A program made the translations under genes and the position numbers. Under the pieces are notes generated by a model. That model searched no databases. It saw nothing but the letters and a program-made list of their open reading frames with translations, and was not told the origin of the DNA. Of a DNA stretch of 61,644 bases, positions 8,816 to 18,030 are shown piece by piece. The stretch lies in the NCBI GenBank assembly GCA_910587175.1, contig CAJULH010000006.1, forward strand, positions 1-61,644. Direction: 5' to 3'. Source of the stretch: Candidatus Gastranaerophilales bacterium. Its GTDB lineage: Bacteria; Cyanobacteriota; Vampirovibrionia; Gastranaerophilales; Gastranaerophilaceae. Positions within the stretch are counted from its first letter, which is position 1; every line of letters starts with the position of its first letter.

Positions 8816-9721
8816 ATGACTGACAACATTATCTTAACAAAAGAACAGCTTTTTAATTTAATTAAAATTTCAGGGATAGATGCAAACCCGGATAAGGCTG
8901 ATGAAGCCACCGTATCAAAGGCTTTAATTGCAATTGAGAGAAAATTAAATTTTTTTAATTACCCCTTAAGTTTTTTTACTGCGGAAAATTTAAATGTTCT
9001 AATTGTTGATGATATGGAATTATCCATATTCCAGCTGACTTCCATGCTGAAAAAAATTGGTATGAATGTTTTTGTTGCAAGAAACAAAGAAGAAGCAATA
9101 TCCGAATTTAAAAAGAAACATTTTGATTATGTTGTTGTAGATTTGTTTTTGCCGGATGCAGCTGATGGCTTTGAACTTGTTGAGGCTGCAAACAAAATTA
9201 AAAATGAAGAAAATAAAAACTTTAAAATCCTCGTGATTTCAGGAACTGACGATAAGGAAATGGTGCAAAAATGTTATAGTCTTGGCGTGGATGAATTTAT
9301 TCCAAAACAGCCTGACTGGCATGAAAACGTTATGAAATTTATCTCAAACTCTGTAAACAAAGCTACCAACGAAGAATTTCATAAATATTATATCAATAAT
9401 GATATATGTGTGTTATCAATTTATAAAATCAACCACGAAAAATATATTACAAATATCTTAAAAGAAGTAAATACAAATGTTTTAACCGGCAAACCAAACA
9501 TTATATTTAATATGGAATATGTAAAAATATTTTCGGATAATTACGCAAGTGTATTTGCTGATGTTTATAAAGCAACTGCCCAAAAGAACGGCTCTTTTAT
9601 AATTGTAAAGCCGTCTGAGGATGTACTGAAGGCTTTAAATTTTGTATTTTTAAATAATGTTATCCGGGTGTTTGATACTATCGAAGAAGCTGTTGAATAC
9701 ATAGATATGAGCAATAAATAA
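8816..9721 (+). CDS. Response regulator receiver domain fused to a STAS-like domain
   Basis: The 301-aa protein has an N-terminal helical segment (1-55) and a receiver domain (about 58-175) with acidic pair D65-D66, phosphoacceptor D109 in VVVDLFLPDA, and Lys164 in FIPKQP. Its C-terminal domain (about 195-300) has the pattern of STAS/SpoIIAA anti-sigma-factor antagonists (IIFNMEYVKIFSDNYASVF, FIIVKPSEDVLKALNF, VFDTIEEAVEYI). The usual D-S-S-G phosphosite is replaced by F-S-D-N. This implies a two-component signal feeding a partner-switching step; no kinase is nearby. The start is the ATG at 8816: TATAAT ends 7 bases before it, predicting a leaderless mRNA. Confidence 0.85.
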   Translation: MTDNIILTKEQLFNLIKISGIDANPDKADEATVSKALIAIERKLNFFNYPLSFFTAENLNVLIVDDMELSIFQLTSMLKKIGMNVFVARNKEEAISEFKKKHFDYVVVDLFLPDAADGFELVEAANKIKNEENKNFKILVISGTDDKEMVQKCYSLGVDEFIPKQPDWHENVMKFISNSVNKATNEEFHKYYINNDICVLSIYKINHEKYITNILKEVNTNVLTGKPNIIFNMEYVKIFSDNYASVFADVYKATAQKNGSFIIVKPSEDVLKALNFVFLNNVIRVFDTIEEAVEYIDMSNK

Positions 9722-9757
9722 GCCCCTGTCCATTATAGAGAGGAGCTTATTTATATT
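9716..9757 (+). terminator. Probable terminator after the response regulator gene
   Basis: AATAAGCCCCT and AGGAGCTTATT form an imperfect stem overlapping the stop codon, followed by a T-rich stretch. It may serve both this gene and clpB, which converges from the right. Confidence 0.45.
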
Positions 9758-9783
9758 TAATAGTTGGCGGATTTAAGCCTTTG

Positions 9784-12411
9784 TTATTCTTCCTTTTCAA
9801 ACACGATTTTATCGTCTTTGACATCTATTAAAATCTTATCGCCATCTGTAAAACGTCCTAAAAGAAGCTCTTTTGAAAGCGGGTTTTCTATTTGTGCTCT
9901 TATAGCTCTTTTTAGCGGTCTTGCGCCGTATATCGGGTTATAGCCATCCAGTGCAAGCTTTTCTTTTGCATCTTCCGTTATTTCAAATTCAATCTTTCTT
10001 TCATCCAAAAGACGTTTTAGATATTGAACCTGAATGTCTACAATGTGTTTTAAATCTTCAAGGCGAAGCGCTTCAAAGAACACCGTTTCATCGATTCTGT
10101 TTAAAAATTCCGGCTTAAAATAATTTCTGAGTTTTTCTGTCACTTCTTCTTTGGTCTTTTCTTTGTCTGTTTCTGAAATAAGCCCTTTTACGGTATTATC
10201 CAGAATAATATCAGAGCCGACATTTGAAGTCAGTATTATAATAGTGTTTTTAAAATCTACCGTTCTGCCTTTGGAATCTGTCAAACGACCATCATCAAAG
10301 ATTTGAAGCATAATGTTAAACACATCGGGGTGAGCCTTTTCAATTTCATCAAAAAGAACAACGCTGTATGGTTTACGGCGTACTTTTTCTGTCAGCTGTC
10401 CTCCTTCATCATACCCCACATACCCCGGGGGAGCTCCGATTAGTCTTGCAACAGAATGTTTTTCCATATATTCGCTCATATCGATTCTTATGAGTGCATC
10501 TTCATCCTGGAACATAAACTCGGACAATGTTTTTGCAAGCTCGGTTTTACCGACCCCTGTCGGACCCAAAAATAAAAATACGCCAATTGGTCTTTTCGGG
10601 TCTTTTAAGCCGCTTCTTGCACGGCGGATGCTGTCTGAAACAACGCCTACGGCTTCATTTTGCCCGATAACTCTTTTGTGGAGAATATTTTCCATCTCAA
10701 TTAGTTTTTCGGATTCTGATTCAACAAGTTTTGAAACAGGCACTCCTGTCCATTTTGAAACAACTTCCGCGATATCTTCATCCGTTATTTCTTCCTTCAA
10801 AAGAGCATTTTCCTTTGCTTGTGCGCCTGTATTTTTGCAGTTTTCAAGCTCGCGTTCAAGTTCAGGCAGTTTGCCGTATTTTAATTTTGCAGCAAGCTCT
10901 AAATTTGCTTCCCTTTCTGCAATTTCTATTTCAACCCTTGTTTTTTCAATTTCGGATTTTATCTGCGCTTCGCCTTTTATTGAGCTTTTTTCTGCTTCCC
11001 ATCTGCATTTCAGTTCCTCTGCCTTTGCCGATATTTCTTCAAGTGCAGTTTTTACTCTGTTTATTTTATCTTCATCATTATCGTCCTTTAAGGATTCAAG
11101 CTCAATCTTTAGCTGTAGCTTTTGTCTTTCAAGCTTATCCAGTTCTTCCGGCATTGAATCAATCTCGATTCTGACACGGGATGCTGCTTCATCCATTAAA
11201 TCTATTGCTTTATCGGGCAAAAATCTGTCCTGAATATATCTGTTTGAAAGATTTGCAGCAGCAACCAGGGCAGAGTCTTTAATCCTTACTCCATGGTGTA
11301 CTTCGTATTTTTCTTTCAGTCCTCTTAATATTGAAATTGTATCCTGAACTGATGGTTCATCCACAAGCACCGGCTGGAAACGTCTTTCAAGAGCCGGATC
11401 TTTTTCAATATGTTTTCTGTATTCATTCACTGTTGTGGCGCCAACCATCCTCATTTCGCCCCTTGCAAGTATTGGCTTTAAAAGATTTCCGGCATCGGTT
11501 GAACCTTCGGTTGCCCCTAAACCTACAACCGTATGAAGCTCATCAATAAAGAGAATTATCTCTCCCTGGGATTCTACAACCTCGTTTATTACTTTTTTGA
11601 GTCTTTCTTCAAATTCGCCTCTGTATTTTGCTCCTGCAACCAAAGAACCCATATCAAGAGATATAAGCCGTGTATTTTTAAGGCTTTCGGGTACATCGCC
11701 CCTTATAATTCTTTGTGCCAGACCTTCAACTATTGCAGTTTTTCCGACCCCCGCTTCTCCTATTAAAACGGGGTTATTTTTAGTACGCCTGTTTAATACC
11801 TGGATAATTCTTCTGACCTCTTCATCACGACCTATCACAGGGTCCAGCTTTCCTTCCTTTGCCTTTGCCGTTAAATCTATTGAAAATTTTTCCATCATTT
11901 TGAATTCATCATCTGCAGTGTTTGAATCTATCTGTTTATTTCCGCGGATTTTTTTGATTGCATTTAAAATTGATACCTCATTAACCGAAAATTTATTAAA
12001 CACCTTGTTTAAATTTGCTTGATTAGCATTGCCTGCGGCATCCTTTGCAATTGCAAGCAGGATATGCTCCGGAGAGATAAATTTATCCTTCATTTTATCG
12101 GCAAGTTTTTTAGAGTCTTCCATAATTTTCAGGCTATCAGCAGAAAAATACAACTGTGTCGTATCGTTTGAAACTTTTGGAAGTTCATTTAAAATGTTTT
12201 GGAGGTCATCCTTGAAAATATTTCCTGAAAGCTTTAGGGCGCTGAATAATTCATAAAGACCGGAATTTTCAGAATCTGCTTTGGCTAAATTTGCCATGGC
12301 AAGCATAATATGTGCGGGTTCAAGAAATGTGTTCTTATTTGTTTTAACTAGAGTTTGTGCCTCTATTATTACATTTTGTGCGGATTTAGTAAGTTTTTCA
12401 AAATCAAACAT
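9784..12411 (-). CDS. clpB: ATP-dependent disaggregase ClpB
   Basis: ClpB is a hexameric AAA+ chaperone that, with DnaK, pulls polypeptides out of aggregates. The 875-aa product has the two N-terminal Clp repeats (residues 1-150), first AAA+ module with Walker A GEAGVGKT at 218-225, the coiled-coil middle domain (about 410-540) typical of ClpB and absent from ClpA, a second AAA+ module with GPTGVGKTE near 620, and sensor-type arginines. The ATG at 12411 is preceded by AGGTGA. The upstream sequence (AGAAATAATAT then AGGTGATT) closely matches the leader of tig, hinting at shared control. No CIRCE element was seen. Confidence 0.97.
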   Translation of the reverse strand: MFDFEKLTKSAQNVIIEAQTLVKTNKNTFLEPAHIMLAMANLAKADSENSGLYELFSALKLSGNIFKDDLQNILNELPKVSNDTTQLYFSADSLKIMEDSKKLADKMKDKFISPEHILLAIAKDAAGNANQANLNKVFNKFSVNEVSILNAIKKIRGNKQIDSNTADDEFKMMEKFSIDLTAKAKEGKLDPVIGRDEEVRRIIQVLNRRTKNNPVLIGEAGVGKTAIVEGLAQRIIRGDVPESLKNTRLISLDMGSLVAGAKYRGEFEERLKKVINEVVESQGEIILFIDELHTVVGLGATEGSTDAGNLLKPILARGEMRMVGATTVNEYRKHIEKDPALERRFQPVLVDEPSVQDTISILRGLKEKYEVHHGVRIKDSALVAAANLSNRYIQDRFLPDKAIDLMDEAASRVRIEIDSMPEELDKLERQKLQLKIELESLKDDNDEDKINRVKTALEEISAKAEELKCRWEAEKSSIKGEAQIKSEIEKTRVEIEIAEREANLELAAKLKYGKLPELERELENCKNTGAQAKENALLKEEITDEDIAEVVSKWTGVPVSKLVESESEKLIEMENILHKRVIGQNEAVGVVSDSIRRARSGLKDPKRPIGVFLFLGPTGVGKTELAKTLSEFMFQDEDALIRIDMSEYMEKHSVARLIGAPPGYVGYDEGGQLTEKVRRKPYSVVLFDEIEKAHPDVFNIMLQIFDDGRLTDSKGRTVDFKNTIIILTSNVGSDIILDNTVKGLISETDKEKTKEEVTEKLRNYFKPEFLNRIDETVFFEALRLEDLKHIVDIQVQYLKRLLDERKIEFEITEDAKEKLALDGYNPIYGARPLKRAIRAQIENPLSKELLLGRFTDGDKILIDVKDDKIVFEKEE

Positions 12412-12581
12412 AATATAATCACCTCATATTATTTCTATATCTTTAATGATAAATATATTTTTGACTAATATTACAAAAATTAATATTAATTTAATGTTTT
12501 AATTCCTTCGGGGCAATTTTTCAAAGAATATATACTTTATATATTTAAAGCCCCTTTTAAATTTACGAGGAATCTAAGAAA

Positions 12582-14099
12582 TTGAATATTTCACCAAAAG
12601 TTTTGGACAATTTATATAAAACTGCTGCACAAAGCATAAGTCCTGCTGTTACAAAACTGCATACAGGAATCAGAACAGACAGACTGGCGCCTTTAAGGCA
12701 GGATACTCTGCAGATTAGTAAAGCTGCACTTGAAAAAGCTGCTGCATCATCTGCTGTTCTGCAAAAATCAGCTGTACCAGGTACATCAGATGTTTCTGCG
12801 CTTTTAGCAAAACACCCGGTTCTCCAAAAATTTTATGCGTCCTTAGAAGGGTTTTTGCCTGAACGCCTGACAACAGAAAAAGTTATGGCGGATTTGGCGG
12901 ATGAAAGCTTTATGAAGGGGCTTTCAATTGATTATTCTTCCGGTGTGCTTAAAGAAGGAGCAGAGGAGGTTCAAAATCTTGCCGCGGTAATTTCAAAAAG
13001 AAACGGATATTTGCAGGCACATTCTGTTGAGCAGTTTAAAAGTGCAACGTCCGGCACGGATGTTAAATATTTTGACAGAACAAAAGGAATAAAATCCACA
13101 TTTGATAAATTGAATTCAAAAATGAAATCCGGCGTGAATATTGCATCATTTGATGATGCAAATTTGCTTATTGCAGATGGTATAGGTACAAGAGCCGTAT
13201 TTAAATCTTTAACAGCTGATGAAGCACTTGTTTCTTTAAAAAGATGCGGAATAAAAGATAGCGAAATTGCAACATTAAAAGCTTTGTGGTCAAAAAATAC
13301 AACAGAAGGTTTGGATGAAGCTTCCATAACACTTTTGAGGAAAGCAAATGCTGCCCTTGCTGAAGCACAGACACAAAAATTTGTGGACAGAATATCCGAA
13401 GCCCTTCAAAACAGCGAAATTACAATGTCCGAGATTCATAATTATGCCGGAAAAGACGGTATAGCATATTTTTCAGATGAACAAATCGGTCAGATATATT
13501 CTGCCTGGCAGAAATCTGATTATGCAAAGGCCGGCGGTTCATTTATGCTTGTATCAGACATCGACCCGACATCAAAAACAGCCCATAGTCTCGGTTTTGA
13601 CAAAGAATATCTTGAAAAAATAGCAAAGAAATCTAAAAAGCCATCCGGCTACACTGCTTGCCAGGCAAATTTTGAATACGCATCAGGCGCTCTTGGCGAA
13701 GGGCAATTCAGAGGTGCAGAAGTTCAAAAATTTGCAGAGTATGAGCATTTTCCATACGATATCAAAAAGGACAAAACTACGGTTTCTGAAAAGATATGGA
13801 AGTTTAATTCCGAAGGCAAACTTGCTGCGGCAGAGGAGTTGGAAGAATATAAAAATTTAATTAGAAGAATTTCAAAGGATGATGATATTTATTCAAAATA
13901 CAATGATTATCTAAGTGATGTATATAATTATCTAAGAAAAAAAGAGCTTGGAATACTGGATATTCCCGGTGTAAAAATTGAGATGCCAAAACTCAATATT
14001 GAGGAGCTTACGGCGCATGAAAACGAGCTTTTATCAAAAGAGTGCCTTGAAAAGATTTCCCAGGGTGAATTCTATTCATTTGTGCATCCAAAGCCATAG
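12582..14099 (+). CDS. Orphan 505-aa protein of unknown function
   Basis: I do not recognise this protein. It starts at TTG (12582) preceded by ACGAGGAATC, a plausible ribosome site at slightly long spacing. The N-terminal 80 residues are Ala/Ser/Thr-rich and low in complexity; the remainder is predominantly helical and charged. There is no signal peptide, membrane segment or enzyme motif I can name. It is divergent from clpB and followed after 100 bases by another short orphan gene on the same strand. A TTG start with an open frame this long and normal composition supports a real gene. Confidence 0.7.
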   Translation: MNISPKVLDNLYKTAAQSISPAVTKLHTGIRTDRLAPLRQDTLQISKAALEKAAASSAVLQKSAVPGTSDVSALLAKHPVLQKFYASLEGFLPERLTTEKVMADLADESFMKGLSIDYSSGVLKEGAEEVQNLAAVISKRNGYLQAHSVEQFKSATSGTDVKYFDRTKGIKSTFDKLNSKMKSGVNIASFDDANLLIADGIGTRAVFKSLTADEALVSLKRCGIKDSEIATLKALWSKNTTEGLDEASITLLRKANAALAEAQTQKFVDRISEALQNSEITMSEIHNYAGKDGIAYFSDEQIGQIYSAWQKSDYAKAGGSFMLVSDIDPTSKTAHSLGFDKEYLEKIAKKSKKPSGYTACQANFEYASGALGEGQFRGAEVQKFAEYEHFPYDIKKDKTTVSEKIWKFNSEGKLAAAEELEEYKNLIRRISKDDDIYSKYNDYLSDVYNYLRKKELGILDIPGVKIEMPKLNIEELTAHENELLSKECLEKISQGEFYSFVHPKP

Positions 14100-14202
14100 A
14101 AAATATGTTCTAACAAAATAGTGCAAAATATAAAATTGCAGGCGCAAAATTTTTTCTGTTTGGTTTTTTAAACGTTACACGAAAACAGGATAAATTTTTA
14201 AA

Positions 14203-14589
14203 ATGAACAGTATTTTTTATGCTCCAAATATGGTACAATACACCTCAAGACCAGCCTTTTTGGGGAAAAACATGGATAATAAATATAAAGATAAAATAAT
14301 TTCCGAGTTAGAAAAAAAAGTTGTCCCGGAATTTGGGCAGTTTGAGCCTATAAGTGTTATCTTTAATGAAGCAGATGACAGCAGATTTACATTCACAGTA
14401 AAGCCAAATGACACAGAAGTTTCAGGCAAAGACGCAATTTTTGCATTTGTTAGCGGAAACACAGCCAGGATGGCTGTTACAACGAGAAATTTTGCAAACA
14501 AAACAGCGGTTGATGAATATTTAAAATCTTTGTCTGATGAAGATGTTGATAATATCAAAAAAGAGCTCAAAAAAAAGACGGAAAAATAA
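14203..14589 (+). CDS. Small orphan protein with N-terminal F-x-G element
   Basis: The 128-aa protein begins with a flexible segment containing TSRPAFLGKN (about residues 14-23), followed by a compact, beta-rich then helical domain ending in a lysine-rich tail. A second in-frame ATG at 14230 would still include the F-x-G element. Similar elements occur at the N-termini of proteins at 25061, 31014 and 58432-59583. No enzymatic motif is visible. The ribosome site is weak (AGGATAA at long spacing). Confidence 0.65.
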   Translation: MNSIFYAPNMVQYTSRPAFLGKNMDNKYKDKIISELEKKVVPEFGQFEPISVIFNEADDSRFTFTVKPNDTEVSGKDAIFAFVSGNTARMAVTTRNFANKTAVDEYLKSLSDEDVDNIKKELKKKTEK

Positions 14590-14674
14590 AATCTTTTCCT
14601 TTAATTTGCAAATTATCAAATAAATTCCGCAAAATTTATGCTAATCGCTTATGCCGATTGCAGGATTATTATAA

Positions 14675-14708
14675 AAATTAAAAAGCGCTTAATATGAATA
14701 TAAGCGCC
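14675..14708 (-). terminator. Terminator after the SLH-domain gene
   Basis: On the minus strand GCGCTTA...TAAGCGC forms a stem followed by TTTTTAATTTTT. It lies about 30 bases past the stop codon of the SLH gene. Confidence 0.7.
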
Positions 14709-14736
14709 TCATTTTATATATTTTAATTATTCTGCA

Positions 14737-15927
14737 TTATTCTGCAAGGTAATTATCCATAATGTTTATTCTTGCAGCTTCAAGAAGAACAAAATCTACC
14801 TGCTGGGAATGATGGTTGTAGAAATTATGTCCCTTAAATACATTGTAGCCTATTTTTTGAAGTATAGGATTGTGCGTAAATTCGGGAACCTTAGGAATAG
14901 CGTTTCCAACTGTGATAAATTCTACACCTGAATCTGTGCTGTTTTTATCAAGCAGGGTTTCAGTCTGGAATACCATTTGGGCATTTTTAATTAAAGTCGT
15001 TCCTTTTTTAGCTTTTTGAATTGTCCCTTTGAATTCTCTTCCGATGGGAATTAATAGCACTTTATCTTTTGTTACAAAGTTTACAAGTGTTCTTGCAATA
15101 AATTCATCGCCAACCTTTGCTTCTTTAGACCACACGCAGTCCATAACACCTAAAGGAAGCACTGTTCCTGCAGGAATTATTGCAATATTGCCATCAAGAT
15201 AAGCATTTTCTAAAACATATCCGTCTACTTTTCTTGTCGGAAGAGCGCTTTGAAGTTTTTCATTAGGGTGAACCTTTACTCTTTCAAGCATATTGTAAAT
15301 AAATACAGCAAGCTCGCCTCTTGTTGCAGGACGGTTTGGCATCAAAAGTCCTTCTTCTCCGGGTCTTACAACAATTGAATGTAATTGCTCAGCCTTACCG
15401 GTTCTGGTTAAAGCCCATTTCGGCAGGTCTTTTAAGTCTCTGTATACAGGAGCAAGAATATCGGTTGCCTGCTCGGGAGTTAATTCTTTAAGGTTTAGGG
15501 CGCTCATAATGGTCATAATAACTTCAACTCTTTTTACCTGACCATTTGCCATAAAGTTGTTATCCGGAGTACCATACATAATGCCATAGTGGGAAGCTAT
15601 CTGTATATCTCTGTATGCCCAGTGTTTTTGGCTTAAATCTTTGTAATTTGTGATTGAAAAATCTTTATTTCTAAGATTAAGTGCCTTGGTTATCATAGCT
15701 GTAAATTCAGCCCTTGTAACGTTTTCATCAGGTCTGAATGTTCCATCAGGGTATCCTGCCAGGATTCCAACCTTCTTTAGAGCCATAATAGCGTCATAAG
15801 ACCAATATCCCTGATGTGTATCCGAAAAATCATCGGAAGGCGCAGCGATTACATTTGTAATTGAGAATGCAAAAAATACTGCGACTAAACAAAAAAGTCT
15901 TTTTAACATCATCTTCATACGATTCAT
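14737..15927 (-). CDS. Exported S-layer homology (SLH) domain protein
   Basis: The 396-aa protein has a signal peptide (residues about 5-29, ending V-I-A-A) followed by three SLH domains between residues 33 and 220. The first is the clearest, with GYPDGTFRPDENVTRAEF; the second and third carry YGTPDNNFMANGQVKR and MPNRPATRGELAVF. SLH domains anchor proteins to cell-wall polymers or, in cyanobacteria-like cells, link outer membrane to peptidoglycan. The C-terminal 170 residues are beta-rich with no name I can give. AAGGA lies 8 bases before the ATG. It follows clpX on the same strand with a 21-base gap, so it may be co-transcribed with it. Confidence 0.88.
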   Translation of the reverse strand: MNRMKMMLKRLFCLVAVFFAFSITNVIAAPSDDFSDTHQGYWSYDAIMALKKVGILAGYPDGTFRPDENVTRAEFTAMITKALNLRNKDFSITNYKDLSQKHWAYRDIQIASHYGIMYGTPDNNFMANGQVKRVEVIMTIMSALNLKELTPEQATDILAPVYRDLKDLPKWALTRTGKAEQLHSIVVRPGEEGLLMPNRPATRGELAVFIYNMLERVKVHPNEKLQSALPTRKVDGYVLENAYLDGNIAIIPAGTVLPLGVMDCVWSKEAKVGDEFIARTLVNFVTKDKVLLIPIGREFKGTIQKAKKGTTLIKNAQMVFQTETLLDKNSTDSGVEFITVGNAIPKVPEFTHNPILQKIGYNVFKGHNFYNHHSQQVDFVLLEAARINIMDNYLAE

Positions 15928-15947
15928 TTCTTTTTCCTTACTAGTGA

Positions 15948-17258
15948 TTATGCAATTTCTTCAATACTGCTTTTTGTGTTTTTATTTGGCAATTCAATTA
16001 TTTCAGCAACATTTAATTTTTTTCTGACTGTGTCTGCTGTGATGGTATAAGTCTTTATATCAGTGTTTGATGGTACTTCGTACATAATGTCTGTCATGAT
16101 TTCTTCAACTATTGAACGCAGCGCGCGGGCACCGGTTTTTCTCTTTATAGCTTCTTTTGCAATCAAATCAACAGCATCATCTTCAAAAGTTAAATCAACG
16201 CCATCCATCTTCATAAGGCAGATATACTGCTTCATTATGGCATTTTTCGGCTGGGTCAAAATCATCTTTAATGTTTCTTCATCAAGAGGATCTAAAACTG
16301 AATAAACAGGGATTCTGCCTATAAATTCAGGAATAAGACCGAATTTTAGCAAATCATCAGGCTGGAGTTTCTTCAGCATCTTTTGTGCCTGAATTTCTTT
16401 TTCCTTGGCGCTTACAGGTTTTGAGCCAAAACCTACCGTGCTTGAAGTTCCGCATCGTCTTTCAACAATCTTATCAAGACCAACAAACGCACCGCCCACA
16501 ATAAAAAGGATATTTGAAGTATCAATTTGGATAAATTCCTGATGCGGATGCTTTCTACCGCCTTGCGGAGGAACGTTCGCAACTGTGCCTTCAATCATTT
16601 TCAATAAAGCCTGCTGCACGCCTTCTCCTGATACATCCCTTGTGATAGAAGGATTTTCAGACTTTCTTGCAATTTTATCGATTTCATCAATATAAATAAT
16701 GCCGCGCTCAGCCTTTTGCGCATTATAATCTGCTGCCTGATACAACCTTAATAATATATTTTCAACATCATCACCTACATATCCGGCTTCTGTTAAAGTT
16801 GTAGCGTCTGCAACAGCAAAAGGCACATTTAACATCTTTGCTAAAGTTTGCGCAAGAAGGGTTTTGCCGGAACCTGTAGGACCAACCAGAAGGATATTGC
16901 TTTTTTGAATTTCTACTTCCGGTTTCTCGCTGTTTGTGTCCATATTATGGGCAATTCTTTTATAGTGGTTGTATACGGCAACGGAAAGCACTTTTTTTGC
17001 ATCCTGCTGACCTACAATATGCTCATCCAGGTATGCCTTAATTTCCGCAGGCTTTGGAATACCTTCAAAAAGCTGGTCCAAATCTGAAATTTTATCATCC
17101 TGTTTGATATTAAACAGCTCTTCGTCAAGAATTTCATTGCAAAGTTCTATGCACTCATCGCATATGCAAACATCAGGACCTGCAATAAGTTTTTTTACCT
17201 GGTCCTGGGTCTTTCCGCAGAAAGAACATTTTAAATTTGGATCATCATTTTTGGGCAT
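15948..17258 (-). CDS. clpX: ATP-dependent Clp protease ATP-binding subunit ClpX
   Basis: ClpX is the AAA+ unfoldase that feeds substrates to ClpP. The 436-aa product opens with the zinc-binding domain (CSFCGK and CDECIELC), then Walker A GPTGSGKTLLAQTLAK, Walker B IIYIDEIDK, the substrate loop motif GRKHPHQE-type and sensor residues. The ClpP-docking loop reads VGFG rather than the common IGFG. AAGGAG precedes the ATG. It is third in the order tig-clpP-clpX. Confidence 0.97.
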   Translation of the reverse strand: MPKNDDPNLKCSFCGKTQDQVKKLIAGPDVCICDECIELCNEILDEELFNIKQDDKISDLDQLFEGIPKPAEIKAYLDEHIVGQQDAKKVLSVAVYNHYKRIAHNMDTNSEKPEVEIQKSNILLVGPTGSGKTLLAQTLAKMLNVPFAVADATTLTEAGYVGDDVENILLRLYQAADYNAQKAERGIIYIDEIDKIARKSENPSITRDVSGEGVQQALLKMIEGTVANVPPQGGRKHPHQEFIQIDTSNILFIVGGAFVGLDKIVERRCGTSSTVGFGSKPVSAKEKEIQAQKMLKKLQPDDLLKFGLIPEFIGRIPVYSVLDPLDEETLKMILTQPKNAIMKQYICLMKMDGVDLTFEDDAVDLIAKEAIKRKTGARALRSIVEEIMTDIMYEVPSNTDIKTYTITADTVRKKLNVAEIIELPNKNTKSSIEEIA

Positions 17259-17328
17259 TTATTATTTTTCTCCTTGCTCTAAGAAATTTTAGAGCACAAT
17301 GCATTGTGGAAAATTTTATTTGATTTTA

Positions 17329-17919
17329 CTATTTATTTTCTTCCATAGTAATTATTTTGTCAATCATACCATACTCAAGAGCTTCTTCGGGAGTCATTAT
17401 ATAATCCCTGTCTGTATCTTTTTCGATTTTTTTCAAAGCCTGCCCTGTGTTTGCGGCTAAGATTGAATTCAAAGATTTTTTAATTCTTAAAATTTCATTT
17501 GCCTGAATTTCAATATCTGTTGCCTGACCTTGTGCGCCGCCTAAAGGCTGATGGATTAATACTCTTGAATGAGGCAAGGCAAGTCTTTTGCCCTTTGTGC
17601 CTGATGATAACAGAAATGCACCCATTGATGCAGCCTGACCAAGACAAATTGTTGAAACATCTGCCCTTATGTGCTGCATAGTATCATAAATTGCAAAACC
17701 AGCTGTAACAGAGCCGCCCGGAGAATTTATATAAAGCATAATGTCTTTATCGGGGTTTTCTGAATCCAAAAGTAAAAGCTGCGCTACAATAAGGTTTGCA
17801 ACCATATCGTCAATAGGCGTGCCGAGGAAAATAATTCTTTCTCTTAAAAGTCTTGAAAATATGTCAAAAGACCTTTCGCCTCTTGATGATTGCTCTATTA
17901 CTACAGGTACAAAACTCAT
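17329..17919 (-). CDS. clpP: ATP-dependent Clp protease proteolytic subunit
   Basis: The 196-aa serine protease subunit has the catalytic triad in family context: Ser in GQAASMGAFLLSSG, His in RVLIHQPLGGAQGQA, and Asp in DRDYIMTPEEA. It assembles into the tetradecameric chamber served by ClpX. The gene lies between tig and clpX; the ATG is preceded by AAAGGATAAA. A 110-base spacer with inverted repeats separates it from tig. Confidence 0.97.
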   Translation of the reverse strand: MSFVPVVIEQSSRGERSFDIFSRLLRERIIFLGTPIDDMVANLIVAQLLLLDSENPDKDIMLYINSPGGSVTAGFAIYDTMQHIRADVSTICLGQAASMGAFLLSSGTKGKRLALPHSRVLIHQPLGGAQGQATDIEIQANEILRIKKSLNSILAANTGQALKKIEKDTDRDYIMTPEEALEYGMIDKIITMEENK

Positions 17920-17944
17920 ATTTTATCCTTTCAAATTACTTTGT

Positions 17945-18012
17945 TTTTGGTCTATTACCGGTTTAAAACCGGATTTCAGCTGGGCTTGCAGCCGGTTTAG
18001 TTACCCCGGAAC
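17945..18012 (-). promoter_or_regulatory. Nested inverted repeats in the tig-clpP spacer
   Basis: On the minus strand AAACCGG and CCGGTTT bracket a smaller repeat (GGCTGCAAGCCCAGC), and CCGGTTTTAAACCGG follows immediately, so two hairpins could compete. This could attenuate or process the tig-clpP transcript. It is read from sequence only. Confidence 0.35.
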
Positions 18013-18030
18013 TGCAGGATTGTAAAGAAT

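Noticed and set aside
10490..11233. A 247-codon serine-rich plus-strand frame inside clpB
   Set aside because: It is antisense to a conserved clpB reading frame, has low-complexity composition and no start signals.
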